Shown here: positions 24,413 through 34,255 of the stretch, one piece after another | Layout: every line of letters begins with the position of its first letter | Position numbering within the stretch: position 1 is the stretch's first letter | From: Paenibacillus urinalis | GTDB taxonomy: Bacteria; Bacillota; Bacilli; Paenibacillales; Paenibacillaceae | NCBI RefSeq assembly: GCF_028747985.1 | Contig: NZ_CP118108.1 | Span: 4,221,501 to 4,285,500, forward strand | Length of the DNA stretch: 64,000 nucleotides | Direction: 5' to 3' | Program-made: the position numbers and the translations under genes | Notes under the pieces: generated by a model | What the model was told of the DNA's origin: nothing | Seen by the model: the letters and a program-made list of their open reading frames with translations, nothing else | Database searches by the model: none

Positions 24413-26413
24413 ATGAATCATCAAAGCATGCAAAGACTCGAATACAGTACTGTCAAAGAACAACTGCGATCTTACGCGGTATCCTACCTTGGAGAACGGC
24501 AGATCGATTCACTGACTCCCATGACCCGTCTAACCCAGATTCGTCAGGCACTCGCTGAAACAGAGGAAGCACTAGGACTGATCCGGCACGGAGCAAGCGT
24601 CCCACTTCCTTCATTGTCAGGAATCGAAAATATTATGAATCTGCTGGACACCGGCTATCTATTTACGGAACAGGATTTCATGCATCTGCTGCAATTTCTG
24701 CGGAGCTGCACCCAGCTTATGAAGTACATGCAGTCCAAACGGGAGATCGCCCCCAGTATAAGCGCTTATGCTGGCTCCATGTACACCCTTGATCCCCTAC
24801 GTGAAGAGGTGGAACGCTGTATTTACTTAGGACGGATTACCGATCATGCCAGCAAAGAACTGCTCAAGACGAGAAAACAGGCTCAGGTCATCGAGGAACG
24901 GCTGAAAAAGAAGCTGGATACTCTACTGTCCAAGCACCGTGCTATTCTGCAGGACCAGCTCATTACAAGACGCGGGGATCGCTACTGCCTACCTGTTCAG
25001 AAGGAGTTCCGCAAGCTGATCAGGGGAACGGTCCACGGTGAATCCGCCAGTGGCCAAACCGTATTTATCGAGCCAGACGAGATCGCCAGTCTTCAGATGG
25101 AGCTCAGCCTGCATCGTGCAGCGGAGCAGCGAGAGGAGATGAAGATACTCAGTGAATTGACGCGTTTAGCAGACCAAGCTGAATACGAGCTGCGTGTGAA
25201 TACGGATACCGTGGGCATATATGACTTTTTGTTCGCCAAAGCACGCTATGCCCTCTCCTATCAGGGACGGTCCGTTCATCTCGTTGATCATGGAGTCATT
25301 CGATTAAGGTCCGCACGGCATCCGCTCGTGAACAATATGGTTCCGCTCGATTTCCACATAGGTGAGGCATTCAAGTCCTTGATTATTACAGGTCCCAATA
25401 CCGGCGGCAAAACCTTATGTCTTAAGACCATTGGGCTGCTAACACTCATGGCCCAGTCCGGACTTCTCGTTCCTGTCGGAGAAGACAGTCAGCTGAGCGT
25501 ATTTGAACAAGTCGCCGTCGATATCGGGGATGGTCAGAGTATTGAGCATCAGCTGAGTACGTTCTCTGCCCACATCAAGAACATTATCGAGATTCTGAAG
25601 ATGGCGAACCCTTCCACGCTTATTCTTATTGATGAGATGGCGTCAGGTACAGATCCTGGAGAAGGAACCGGATTGTCTATCGCTCTGCTCGAAGAGATGC
25701 ATAGAAGGCAGGCGACGGTCGTGGCAACGACTCATTTTTCGGAGATCAAAAATTTCGCAGCTTCGGCTGACGGATTTGAGAATGCCCGCATGGAATTTGA
25801 TACAGAATCTTTTAAGCCGTTGTATCGCCTGACAATCGGGGAAGCAGGAAACAGCTATGCATATGCCATTGCTCTGAAGCTCGGAATTCCACCATATATT
25901 ATTGAGCGCTCCAAACAGATCTCTGCCACATCGTTGACGGTAACTGATTTGTCAGGACAACGGGGAGTCGGCAGTAACACGGAGAAGAGTAGCATCGTGC
26001 ATCACCATACAGATTCTCAAGAACCAATACCTGACCATCCAATTTGGGTAGATAACGATCGCCGAGAGTCGAGAGCTGCCCCTGCCAAAAGAACTGAACC
26101 AAGTGATATGGAAGCACAGCCGGTCCGGCCGCTGCAGGTGGGTGACAGGGTTCACATCCCTTATATGCAGGAAGGAGGAATTATTGTCGAAGCAGAGGAT
26201 CCAAAAGGCAAGCTTACCGTACTTGTTCGAGGAAAAAAACTGAAAATTGCCAAGCAGCGAGTGAAGCTGCACATTGCAGGTGAAGAGCTGTATCCGGACG
26301 ACTATGATTTTGACGTTGTATCCCAGACCAAGGAGAATCGAAAAAAACGAAAGCAAATGTCCAAGAAGCATGTTCCGGGACTCACCATAGAAATGCCAAG
26401 AGATGAGTCTTAA
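24413..26413 (+). CDS. Short MutS2-family ATPase without Smr domain (KOW-containing paralogue)
   Basis: 666 residues; ribosome site AAAGGAG 8 nt before ATG. The MutS2 core is complete: N-terminal helical/lever region (1-315), Walker A GPNTGGKT (327-334), MutS signature region DGQSIEHQLSTFSAH (373-387), Walker B LILIDE (403-408) and ATTH (438-441). Canonical MutS2 is about 780-790 residues and ends in an Smr nuclease domain. Here, after a variable linker (510-570), a KOW-like domain is seen at about 572-620 (PLQVGDRVHIPY, GKLTVLVRGKKLKI), then a short basic tail, with no Smr domain. B. subtilis MutS2 is known to bind collided ribosomes through such modules and split them, so a role on stalled ribosomes is more likely than DNA repair (inference). 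The unusual leader upstream supports this. Confidence 0.88.
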   Translation: MNHQSMQRLEYSTVKEQLRSYAVSYLGERQIDSLTPMTRLTQIRQALAETEEALGLIRHGASVPLPSLSGIENIMNLLDTGYLFTEQDFMHLLQFLRSCTQLMKYMQSKREIAPSISAYAGSMYTLDPLREEVERCIYLGRITDHASKELLKTRKQAQVIEERLKKKLDTLLSKHRAILQDQLITRRGDRYCLPVQKEFRKLIRGTVHGESASGQTVFIEPDEIASLQMELSLHRAAEQREEMKILSELTRLADQAEYELRVNTDTVGIYDFLFAKARYALSYQGRSVHLVDHGVIRLRSARHPLVNNMVPLDFHIGEAFKSLIITGPNTGGKTLCLKTIGLLTLMAQSGLLVPVGEDSQLSVFEQVAVDIGDGQSIEHQLSTFSAHIKNIIEILKMANPSTLILIDEMASGTDPGEGTGLSIALLEEMHRRQATVVATTHFSEIKNFAASADGFENARMEFDTESFKPLYRLTIGEAGNSYAYAIALKLGIPPYIIERSKQISATSLTVTDLSGQRGVGSNTEKSSIVHHHTDSQEPIPDHPIWVDNDRRESRAAPAKRTEPSDMEAQPVRPLQVGDRVHIPYMQEGGIIVEAEDPKGKLTVLVRGKKLKIAKQRVKLHIAGEELYPDDYDFDVVSQTKENRKKRKQMSKKHVPGLTIEMPRDES

Positions 26414-26454
26414 GTGTGCCATTGAATACGTGATATGATGCAAATGAATGTATA

Positions 26455-26498
26455 AAGATGGACGGGGAATGTCTCTTCCTCGTCCATCTTTAATATTT
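26455..26498 (+). terminator. Terminator of the mutS2-like gene
   Basis: AAGATGGACG and CGTCCATCTT form a 10-bp stem with GAA/TTC inside, followed by TAATATTT. It lies 42 nt past the stop codon. Confidence 0.75.
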
Positions 26499-26565
26499 CC
26501 ATAAAAAAAGACTTTACTTCACAGTTAAGCACATATTATTATGGTCAAGCTGCTTTGTTCGGGTA

Positions 26566-27234
26566 TTGCATATATTTACATATTACTGGGGGAAGAATAT
26601 TCTGGAATTTCTAGCATTCATGCTTTTTTCATCACTTGAGACATTTGCACTATTTATCTTTATTATTACGTTATTTAAGATTAATCCTGCCCGTTATACT
26701 AAGCGCGCCCTTCTTGTCCTTATGCTTGTTAATTTACAGAGCTATTTTCTACAGAACGAGCTGAATGTCGCTAATTTGGTACCAGTTATTACCATTATTA
26801 TCCTAGCCTTATTCTTTACTATTGTGGTTAAGATTCCTTTGCTGCCTTCGGCCTTTCGAACCATACTAGCTACCGTCCTGTACGGTGCGATTCAAACTTT
26901 CTTAATCATCATCATTTACGGGGATTTAGATGTACTGGAACAGAGCATACGCAGCCTTTTTCTGTTACAAACCTTCAGCAGTGCTGTGCTGATGATCATA
27001 TCCTGGCTTATGTACAAATACAACTTCGGATTCAGCTATCCATATGATAAACTTAAGCTTAAATTTGAATATGCTATTGTTACTGCTCTAATGCTCATAT
27101 TCTTGATTCTGATCTCTTTCATCCTCTATATGAATCAGATCTGGCTTAACATTTTGTTTTTTGCCTTAAACCTGGCTTGCTTCTTGTTCTTTGAAATTCA
27201 AGAGCGCAATTCAAGCAAGTCGAACTCAACATAG
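26566..27234 (+). CDS. Polytopic membrane protein of unknown function
   Basis: Up to 222 residues, almost entirely hydrophobic, with about six membrane segments (for example FALFIFIITLF, VITIIILALFFTIVV, FLIIIIYG, ALMLIFLILISFILY). The fold resembles the membrane sensor part of AgrC-like or GHKL histidine kinases, but no kinase domain follows. The frame opens at TTG (26566) without a good ribosome site. GGGGGAAG at about 26587 and the ATG giving MLFSSLETF suggest a later start near 26620. AT-rich compared with its neighbours. Function not recognised. Confidence 0.6.
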   Translation: MHIFTYYWGKNILEFLAFMLFSSLETFALFIFIITLFKINPARYTKRALLVLMLVNLQSYFLQNELNVANLVPVITIIILALFFTIVVKIPLLPSAFRTILATVLYGAIQTFLIIIIYGDLDVLEQSIRSLFLLQTFSSAVLMIISWLMYKYNFGFSYPYDKLKLKFEYAIVTALMLIFLILISFILYMNQIWLNILFFALNLACFLFFEIQERNSSKSNST

Positions 27235-27290
27235 AATCCGACATTTTACATGCATGATCAACAATGACTCTATCCTAAAGCAGGTGAAAT

Positions 27291-27515
27291 ATGCCTTCAT
27301 CCTCTATTGAAATTAATCCGCTCCTCTGCCCTTTATGCCATAAGCCTAATAGGTGTGCCTATGCAGCCGGGAAGCCTCACACGGAATGCTGGTGTATGAG
27401 CCTGTCTATACCCAAGGAACTACTGGCACGCATTCCAGACGAGCAGAGACGCAAGGCATGTGTGTGTGAAGCCTGTGTGAATGCGTTTAATGCCAGGGGA
27501 GAAGAAAAAGTCTAA
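27291..27515 (+). CDS. Cysteine-rich CWC-domain protein
   Basis: 74 residues with ordered cysteines: CPLCHKPNRCAY, ECWCMSL, then KACVCEACVNAF. The C-W-C core and length fit the small cysteine-rich CWC family, probably a metal-binding protein of unknown role. AGCAGGTGAAAT before the ATG serves as ribosome site. Confidence 0.75.
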   Translation: MPSSSIEINPLLCPLCHKPNRCAYAAGKPHTECWCMSLSIPKELLARIPDEQRRKACVCEACVNAFNARGEEKV

Positions 27516-27623
27516 TGCCCTTGGCCTATATGTGATTGCATCCAATAGATTAGATTTTGTTACAACCTTTGCAGCTAGTGAACGTTATATTGAATATATA
27601 CTTAAACTTTCTGGGAGGTTATC

Positions 27624-28136
27624 ATGATGAAAACGCAAGTAATGAGAACACACTCACCCTCTAAAGTCAAAAACACTTATGTTACTGCCTCTTTCATCCT
27701 TCTTGCCTCAGCGTTTTTTCTGTGGCCCAATGTACCTTCTGCTATATCTCCATCTGCAAGCATTTCGACAGAGTCCGATCAATACAGCTCGCTTCAAATT
27801 ACATTTCCGCTTGATAAATATGCTATGGTGATGAGCAGTGTTCCTGGATTCCCCATCGAAATAACGGAAGAAAACAATACATTTCCGCTAACCGTTACAG
27901 CTTCCTCAGGAAAACTTCTGGTTATGGAAGGTTTGACGGGCAATGAGGTGAGGTCATCGGGTACATCCCTTGAGGTGAAACAGCCCAGCACCATTTATTG
28001 GTCCCCTCTTGCATCTCCACCCGTAAGCGAAACGACCATCACGGTAACGAGCCAAGCTCTTTACTCGAATTCAGCTGCGGGGTCTGCTTCTGTTCACATC
28101 GTACAAGATCATGATGGCTTCTACAAAATTAATTAA
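27624..28136 (+). CDS. Secreted or membrane-anchored protein of unknown function
   Basis: 170 residues; GGGAGG precedes the tandem ATGs. A basic N-terminus and one hydrophobic stretch (VTASFILLASAFFLW, about 20-34) form a signal peptide or anchor. The remainder is polar and rich in Ser/Thr, with short beta-like segments (LQITFPLDKYAMV, FPIEITEENNTFPLTVTA), and may be a small extracellular beta-domain. No family recognised. Confidence 0.7.
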   Translation: MMKTQVMRTHSPSKVKNTYVTASFILLASAFFLWPNVPSAISPSASISTESDQYSSLQITFPLDKYAMVMSSVPGFPIEITEENNTFPLTVTASSGKLLVMEGLTGNEVRSSGTSLEVKQPSTIYWSPLASPPVSETTITVTSQALYSNSAAGSASVHIVQDHDGFYKIN

Positions 28137-28229
28137 CCCCATGAGATTCGTTCCACGAGAAACATTTTTTTCCACAATAGACACTACAGCGATGATGCGT
28201 TATGACTATTGATTATAAGCTTCGTTATA

Positions 28230-28270
28230 TAAAAAGAGCTGACCTCCCTTTTAGACAGGAAGATCAGCTC
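28230..28270 (-). terminator. Intrinsic terminator of gcvH
   Basis: In minus-strand RNA, GAGCTGATCTTCCT pairs with GGGAGGTCAGCTC, followed by UUUUU. It lies about 45 nt after the gcvH stop. Confidence 0.85.
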
Positions 28271-28312
28271 AAACAATTTAAATCATTACGTCATATATTA
28301 AATAATATCTTG

Positions 28313-28705
28313 TTACTCTTCAGTATGTGCACGATAAGCATCGGCATCCAGCAGTTTAGCAAGTGCCGCCTTGTAATCTCCACTCAGCTTCACTTCAATC
28401 ATCCAGCCATCGCCATAGGGTGAAGCATTCACAAGCTCCGGTTCGTCTTGAAGCTTCTCATTCACACTAACGATCGTACCGCTTACCGGTGCAAACAAAT
28501 CAGATACCGTCTTAACCGATTCAATCGTACCAATACTATCATCACTATTAATGTCCGTTCCTACTTCAGGCAGCTCCACAAACACAATATCACCCAGCTG
28601 ATGCTGAGCAAATTCAGTAATTCCGATACGAACCGTATCTCCTTCTAACGTTTGAACCCATTCATGCTCTTCACTATACAACAAACCGTTAATTACTTCG
28701 CTCAT
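28313..28705 (-). CDS. gcvH: Glycine cleavage system H protein
   Basis: 130 residues, normal length. Carries the lipoyl arm that shuttles the aminomethyl group between P, T and L proteins. [19 protein letters not shown] (14-32) and the lipoylation site ESVK (Lys65) are visible. It is transcribed alone and divergently from gcvT-gcvPA-gcvPB; no riboswitch is seen on its own leader. Confidence 0.96.
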   Translation of the reverse strand: MSEVINGLLYSEEHEWVQTLEGDTVRIGITEFAQHQLGDIVFVELPEVGTDINSDDSIGTIESVKTVSDLFAPVSGTIVSVNEKLQDEPELVNASPYGDGWMIEVKLSGDYKAALAKLLDADAYRAHTEE

Positions 28706-28845
28706 GATCTCGTCAGCCTCGCTTTTTCAAAAGTTAGAATTGTGTTTCTTCTCTGGTTCCTGCCCTTTTTCCACCCATAGCGTAAAACAATCCTCATCAC
28801 AATGTCAAGAATGCTAACAAAAAATATGTTTTATGGATATACTCC

Positions 28846-28874
28846 TTGACTTTTCGGATTTAATCACGTATTAA
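28846..28874 (+). promoter_or_regulatory. Promoter of the gcvT operon
   Basis: TTGACT (28846-28851), 17-bp spacer, TATTAA (28869-28874), giving a start just before the glycine riboswitch. Confidence 0.65.
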
Positions 28875-28889
28875 TGTAGTATAAGCGTT

Positions 28890-29215
28890 AGATTGAGCGG
28901 AAGAGTTCGCTATTTCCGAACATTCTAGCTCATTAAGCGGTTGAACGTAAAGGGAGAGATTACCGCAGGATTCTTGTTCTGAGCTTCTGAGCAGAGACAT
29001 TATCCGCATGGTAACGCCGAAGGAGTAAGCCCATTGATAAGCAAAGGGTGAATCTCTCAGGCAAAAGGACTTTTACCGGACGCGACTCTGGAGAGCATCC
29101 ATAACCGTTCGCCTGCTACTAGAAGCGAACGTTGTTAATAAAAGGATCACCCAAGGGGAAACTCGTGAGCAGCATACGGGGTAACTCTCAGGTACCAAGG
29201 ACAGAGCCTAAGAAG
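28890..29215 (+). ncRNA. Tandem glycine riboswitch
   Basis: Two aptamers in series. The first has GGGAGAGATTACCGCAGG near 28952, GCCGAAGGAGTAAG near 29013, and GAATCTCTCAGGCAAAAGGAC near 29050 (blocks read separately), closing with GACTCTGGAGAGC. The second has GGATCACCCAAGGGGAAAC near 29142 and GGTAACTCTCAGGTACC with AAGGACAGAGCC to about 29208. These are the standard glycine aptamer core elements. The 3' end of the second P1 (AGGACAG) is reused in the terminator below, so glycine should favour read-through into gcvT. Confidence 0.95.
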
Positions 29216-29267
29216 AACACATGCTTTATTTGCGTGTATTTTTCTTTGGCCTGTCCTTTTCTTTTTC
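29198..29267 (+). terminator. Expression-platform terminator of the glycine riboswitch
   Basis: AGGACAG of aptamer 2 pairs with CTGTCCT near 29251-29257, followed by TTTCTTTTT. An inner CACATGC/GCGTGT helix helps. Formation of the aptamer P1 and of this hairpin are mutually exclusive. Confidence 0.8.
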
Positions 29268-29378
29268 CATTTTCCAATAGCCCTTTTTCCCTTTTCCTAA
29301 ATTTTTTATTCTAATTATTCTTCTTCATTCCTTCTATCTAACTACAGCCGGAAGCCGGCTTTTGACGAGGTGAAAATT

Positions 29379-30512
29379 ATGTCCCAATTATTGAGAACAC
29401 CGCTTTTCCCTCTTTATGAACAATATCCAAATGTACGCTGTATTGATTTTGGAGGCTGGGAGCTCCCGGTTTCCTTCAGCGGAATCCAGAAAGAACATGA
29501 GGCTGTTAGACAGCAGGCTGGATTGTTCGATGTATCCCATATGGGTGAATTTCGAGTAGAAGGCGAGAATGCAGCCGACTTCCTGCAAGGAATGCTGAGC
29601 AATGACATATCCCTGCTCGAAATTGGTCAGGCACAATACACACTTATGTGCTACCCAACCGGTGGTGTTGTGGACGATTTACTTGTCTACAAGCGCAGCG
29701 ATCAGTTGTTCATGCTCGTTGTGAATGCATCCAATATTGATAAGGATTGGGCATGGCTGCAAGAGCATCTGCCGGAGAACGTACAGATGGTCAATGAATC
29801 GGATGCGACCGCTCTGCTCGCACTGCAAGGTCCAAAGGCTGAAGCTATATTATCCAAAGTAACCGATGTGAATCTTGCTGAGCTGGGGTCTTTCCGTTTT
29901 GTCGACGGTGCAGAAGTGAGCGGCAGCAGCGTTATTCTATCGCGCACGGGATATACCGGTGAGGATGGATTCGAAATTTATGTCAGTACTGATGACGCAC
30001 AGCAAGTATGGCTTGCACTTATGGCCGCAGGGGAAGATGAAGGGTTGCTTCCTATCGGGCTTGGTGCGAGAGATACACTTCGATTTGAAGCTAAGCTTCC
30101 GTTATATGGACAGGAGCTCTCAGCAACGATTACACCGCTTGAAGCCGGTCTCGGGATGTTCGTGAAGCTGGCAGCTGGTGACTTTATCGGTCGGGATGCA
30201 CTGCTGAAGCAAAAAGAGGAAGGCCTGACCCGCAAGCTCGTCGGGATTGAGATTACAGACCGCGGTATTCCGCGATCTCATTATCCGGTCTTTGCAGACG
30301 AAGAACAAATCGGTGAGGTAACCACAGGTACCCAGTCACCTACCCTCAAACGCAATCTGGGTCTTGCACTGCTGGATATCCGGTTTACAGAACCAGGTAC
30401 CACTGTTGAAGTCGAAATCCGGGGGAAACGCCTCCAGGCAGAAGTGATCAAAACCCCATTTTATAGAAGACCAAAACCTACAGCCCAAGCGGCAAAAGGA
30501 GCGAATTCGTAA
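29379..30512 (+). CDS. gcvT: Glycine cleavage system T protein (aminomethyltransferase)
   Basis: 377 residues from the ATG at 29379, preferred over the GTG three codons upstream because the latter is part of the GAGGTGA ribosome site. Moves the methylene group from the H protein to tetrahydrofolate and releases ammonia. Motifs: [40 protein letters not shown] and [12 protein letters not shown]. First gene of the riboswitch-controlled operon; its stop overlaps the gcvPA start (TAATG). Confidence 0.95.
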   Translation: MSQLLRTPLFPLYEQYPNVRCIDFGGWELPVSFSGIQKEHEAVRQQAGLFDVSHMGEFRVEGENAADFLQGMLSNDISLLEIGQAQYTLMCYPTGGVVDDLLVYKRSDQLFMLVVNASNIDKDWAWLQEHLPENVQMVNESDATALLALQGPKAEAILSKVTDVNLAELGSFRFVDGAEVSGSSVILSRTGYTGEDGFEIYVSTDDAQQVWLALMAAGEDEGLLPIGLGARDTLRFEAKLPLYGQELSATITPLEAGLGMFVKLAAGDFIGRDALLKQKEEGLTRKLVGIEITDRGIPRSHYPVFADEEQIGEVTTGTQSPTLKRNLGLALLDIRFTEPGTTVEVEIRGKRLQAEVIKTPFYRRPKPTAQAAKGANS

Positions 30513-31864
30513 TGACAAATCGTTATCTTCCGATGACGGAACAAGATCAGGCGGAAATGCTGGCAGCAATCGGAGCTGAAACGATAGAGGATCTTTTCTC
30601 CGACATTCCTGAAGAAATCCGCTTTAAAGGCGAACTCCCTGTTTCATCTAAGCTGGACGAATATGCACTCACACGTCATATGTCCCGTCTTGCCGGACGC
30701 AATGTGAACGCAGATACACATCCAAGCTTTCTCGGTGCAGGTATCTATGACCATCATGTACCTTCTGTCATTAACCATGTCATTTCCCGCTCCGAATTCT
30801 ATACCGCTTATACACCCTATCAGCCCGAGATCAGCCAAGGCGAGCTGCAGGCCATTTTTGAATTCCAATCCTATATCTGCGAGCTTACCGGAATGGCTGT
30901 AGCCAATGCCAGTATGTATGATGGTGCAACCGCTTTTGCAGAGGCCGGCAATCTGGCCGCAAGTGCGACTCGTCGTAAGAAGCTGGTCGTATCGAGTACC
31001 GTGCATCCGGAATCCCGTCAGGTGCTTGCCAGTTACGCACATGGTCTGAATCTTGAAATCGTAGAGATTGGCTATAAGAATGGTGTCACTGATATGGAAG
31101 CACTCGCAGCTGCAATCAGTGAGGATACAGCCGCAGTGATGATTCAAAGCCCGAACTTCTTCGGCAGTGTAGAAGATATTCAGGCGGCAGCTGATCTGAT
31201 CCATCCCAATAAAGGACTTCTTATCGTCAGTGCGAATCCAATTTCACTCGGACTTCTGGAAGCTCCGGGTAAGCTTGGTGCAGATATCGTTGTTGGTGAT
31301 GCTCAGCCGTTAGGAATTGCAGGCTCCTATGGCGGCCCTACTTGTGGATACTTTGCTGTATCCCAGGCCCACATGCGCAGAATTCCTGGACGAATTGTCG
31401 GTCAAACGACGGATCGTTATGGCAGACGAGGCTTTGTGCTTACTCTGCAGGCTCGTGAACAGCATATCCGCCGCGAAAAAGCGACCTCCAATATTTGTTC
31501 CAACCAGGCTCTGCTTGCACTAAGTGCATCGGTCTATATGTCGCTGCTCGGCAAACAAGGCATGCTTGATGTATCGGAGCTTAATTTGCAGAAGAGTCAT
31601 TATGCCAAGCAGACATTAGCTTCTATTGAGGGGGTAAGCACTCCTTTCACTTCACCGACATTTAACGAATTTGTGATTAAGCTGCCGGACCATACGAGCA
31701 TGGAAGATGTACAGAGCAAGCTGCTCGCTGCAGGATTTATCGGTGGATATGATTTGGGACGTGAATACCCGGAACTAAGCGGTCATATGCTGATTGCCGT
31801 TACAGAACGCCGGAGCAAAGAAGAAATCGATGAATTCAAAGCGGTATTGGAGGGATTGCTGTGA
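30512..31864 (+). CDS. gcvPA: Glycine dehydrogenase (decarboxylating) subunit 1
   Basis: 450 residues, the N-terminal half of the split P protein of Firmicutes. [37 protein letters not shown] and GGPTCGYFA are visible. Forms the P complex with the product of gcvPB, decarboxylating glycine on PLP. It overlaps gcvT by one base and gcvPB by four (GTGA). Confidence 0.96.
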   Translation: MTNRYLPMTEQDQAEMLAAIGAETIEDLFSDIPEEIRFKGELPVSSKLDEYALTRHMSRLAGRNVNADTHPSFLGAGIYDHHVPSVINHVISRSEFYTAYTPYQPEISQGELQAIFEFQSYICELTGMAVANASMYDGATAFAEAGNLAASATRRKKLVVSSTVHPESRQVLASYAHGLNLEIVEIGYKNGVTDMEALAAAISEDTAAVMIQSPNFFGSVEDIQAAADLIHPNKGLLIVSANPISLGLLEAPGKLGADIVVGDAQPLGIAGSYGGPTCGYFAVSQAHMRRIPGRIVGQTTDRYGRRGFVLTLQAREQHIRREKATSNICSNQALLALSASVYMSLLGKQGMLDVSELNLQKSHYAKQTLASIEGVSTPFTSPTFNEFVIKLPDHTSMEDVQSKLLAAGFIGGYDLGREYPELSGHMLIAVTERRSKEEIDEFKAVLEGLL

Positions 31865-33396
31865 GTAAGATTGAAGCAGAGAAACCACAGGTTCAGAACG
31901 AGACAGCAGAACTGGATTTTGCAAGAACAGCTGGATCAGAGGCTCCTGAGCAGAAGCTGATTTTTGAACTGAGCAAACCAGGTCGCGTCGCATACTCCTT
32001 GCCCGAGCTTGATGTACCTCAGGTCAGTCAGGCTGAGCTCATTCCTTCTGGATTTTTGCGTAAGGAAGCAGCTGCATTGCCAGAAGTATATGAAGTGGAT
32101 GTCGTTCGCCACTATACAAGCTTGTCCCGCCGTAACTTTGGTGTAGATAACGGCTTCTATCCGCTGGGTTCTTGTACGATGAAATACAATCCGAAGATAA
32201 ACGAGGATGTCGCCCGTTATACCGGATTTGCCAAGATTCACCCTTATCAGCCGGAAGAAAGTGTACAGGGAGCACTTGAGCTGCTGTATCAGCTCCAATC
32301 CGACCTCGCAGGTCTTACTGGAATGGACGAAGTGACGCTTCAGCCGGCAGCCGGTGCGCATGGTGAGTGGACAGGACTGATGATGATTCGTGCTTATCAT
32401 GAGAGCCGCGGTGAAGTTCGTACCAAGGTCATCGTACCTGACTCTTCCCATGGTACGAACCCGGCCAGTGCGACAGTGGCAGGCTTTGAGACGGTGACGA
32501 TTCCTTCAACTGCTGAGGGACTGGTCGATCTGGATGAGCTGCGTGCAGCTGTAGGTAATGATACAGCCGCACTCATGCTGACGAACCCGAATACACTCGG
32601 TCTGTTCGAGAAACAAATTGTGGAAATTGCCAAGATCGTGCATGATGCCGGCGGTCTTCTGTATTACGATGGAGCTAACTCCAACGCGATTATGGGTATT
32701 GCTCGTCCCGGCGATATGGGCTTTGACGTGGTCCACTTGAATCTGCATAAAACGATGAGTACTCCTCATGGCGGCGGCGGTCCGGGTGCTGGTCCGGTCG
32801 GCGTGAAGAAGCTGCTCGTGCCGTTCCTTCCGAAACCACACGTGAAACGTACAGAAGAAGGAACATTCTACTTGGATCGTGAAGTAGGGCAATCCATCGG
32901 CCGTGTTAAAGCTTATTATGGTAACTTCGGCATTCTTGTCCGTGCGTATGCCTATATCCGTACCTATGGTCCGGTTGGACTGCGTCAAGTTTCCGAGTAT
33001 GCAGTGCTTAATGCCAACTACATGATGAAACGTCTTGAGCCCTATTACGAAGTTCCATATCCTGGTGTATGTAAACATGAATTCGTTATGTCGGGCAAAG
33101 GCTTGAAGCAGTATGGTGTACGTACACTTGATGTGGCCAAACGCCTGCTAGATTTCGGCTATCATCCGCCAACGATCTACTTCCCACTGAACGTGGAAGA
33201 ATGCATCATGATTGAACCGACAGAAACCGAAAGCAAAGAAACACTCGACGGCTTCATCGACACGATGATCCGCATTGCCAAGGAAGCCGAGGAGAATCCT
33301 GAGCTCGTGCTTAATGCTCCATACGGTACACCGGTGACTCGTTTGGATGAAACGACAGCTGCACGTAAGCCTGTCCTTAACTGCGCTTGCAGCTAA
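31861..33396 (+). CDS. gcvPB: Glycine dehydrogenase (decarboxylating) subunit 2
   Basis: 511 residues, the PLP-binding half of the P protein. The cofactor lysine is Lys297 in [27 protein letters not shown] (104-113) and PAAGAHGEW are further family marks. It starts at GTG overlapping the gcvPA stop. The gene is complete; the IS3-type element begins 55 nt after its stop, so any natural downstream terminator has been displaced. Confidence 0.96.
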   Translation: MSKIEAEKPQVQNETAELDFARTAGSEAPEQKLIFELSKPGRVAYSLPELDVPQVSQAELIPSGFLRKEAAALPEVYEVDVVRHYTSLSRRNFGVDNGFYPLGSCTMKYNPKINEDVARYTGFAKIHPYQPEESVQGALELLYQLQSDLAGLTGMDEVTLQPAAGAHGEWTGLMMIRAYHESRGEVRTKVIVPDSSHGTNPASATVAGFETVTIPSTAEGLVDLDELRAAVGNDTAALMLTNPNTLGLFEKQIVEIAKIVHDAGGLLYYDGANSNAIMGIARPGDMGFDVVHLNLHKTMSTPHGGGGPGAGPVGVKKLLVPFLPKPHVKRTEEGTFYLDREVGQSIGRVKAYYGNFGILVRAYAYIRTYGPVGLRQVSEYAVLNANYMMKRLEPYYEVPYPGVCKHEFVMSGKGLKQYGVRTLDVAKRLLDFGYHPPTIYFPLNVEECIMIEPTETESKETLDGFIDTMIRIAKEAEENPELVLNAPYGTPVTRLDETTAARKPVLNCACS

Positions 33397-33545
33397 TTCG
33401 ATATGTAGTTAGCATCGGCTTGATATATTGGAACGTAAATTAAAATAAACAAGAGGTGTCCGAAGCGTCATATTGATATGCTCCCATCATAGTAGACAGT
33501 AGAAAAAATAAAAACTTCTACTACTACAACGATGGGAGTATTTCT

Positions 33546-34235
33546 ATGTCTAGAAGAAGTTCAACTTCAATTGAAACGAAACTGCATGCCATACAGCGAT
33601 GCCTGGAGCACAGGTCAAATCCAAACTATGAAGCGAGACAACTAGGGGTTAGTTCCCACACAGTTAGAGAGTGGATAAGAAAATACAGAGCAGATGGTTT
33701 GGATGGATTGGGGGAATCGAGAACATGGAAAACGTATTCAAGGGAATTGAAAATTGCTGCTGTTCAGGATGTGTTATCTGGACATTGCTCCCTTGAAGAG
33801 GCGACAAGGAAGCATCGTATTTCCAGCAACAGTGTGTTGCGGAAATGGATTAACAAGTATACTAAGGAGATAGAATTAAAACCTACTCTTAAAGGAAGAG
33901 GACTATCTCAAATGAACAAAGGACGTAAAACAACTTACGAGGAACGTATTGAAATTGCGCAATATACAATCGCTAATGGTTTGGATTATCAGAAAGCCAT
34001 CGAAAAGTACGGTGTATCTTATCAGCAAGTGTATGCCTGGGTTCGGAAGTATCAAGCAGGCAGTGAAGATGCTCTTAAGGACAATCGCGGTCGAAAGAAG
34101 CCTGTAGAGGAACTGGATGAGCATGAACGTCTCAAGCTGCGGATCAAGGAATTAGAAGCTCGAAACGAATACCTGGAGATGGAGAATGCCTTCGCAAAAA
34201 AGTTGGCGGAGATCAAGCGACGAAATACACGCTAA
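33546..34235 (+). CDS. IS3-family transposase OrfA
   Basis: 229 residues, longer than the usual 90-170 because it carries three successive helix-turn-helix units (about 10-55, 65-105, 130-170: NYEARQLGVSSHTVREWIRK, LEEATRKHRISSNSVLRKW, YQKAIEKYGVSYQQVYAWVR). A leucine-zipper-like coiled coil follows (LKLRIKELEARNEYLEMEN). These bind the terminal repeats. Near its end, AAAAAAG at 34195-34201 is a good slippery site for -1 frameshifting into OrfB. Confidence 0.92.
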   Translation: MSRRSSTSIETKLHAIQRCLEHRSNPNYEARQLGVSSHTVREWIRKYRADGLDGLGESRTWKTYSRELKIAAVQDVLSGHCSLEEATRKHRISSNSVLRKWINKYTKEIELKPTLKGRGLSQMNKGRKTTYEERIEIAQYTIANGLDYQKAIEKYGVSYQQVYAWVRKYQAGSEDALKDNRGRKKPVEELDEHERLKLRIKELEARNEYLEMENAFAKKLAEIKRRNTR

Positions 34236-34255
34236 CCCTTGTTCGACAAGTAAAC

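Noticed and set aside
33397..33450. Target-site duplication of the IS element
   Set aside because: The flanking bases on the two sides do not match over 3-8 bp in any reasonable placement of the ends.
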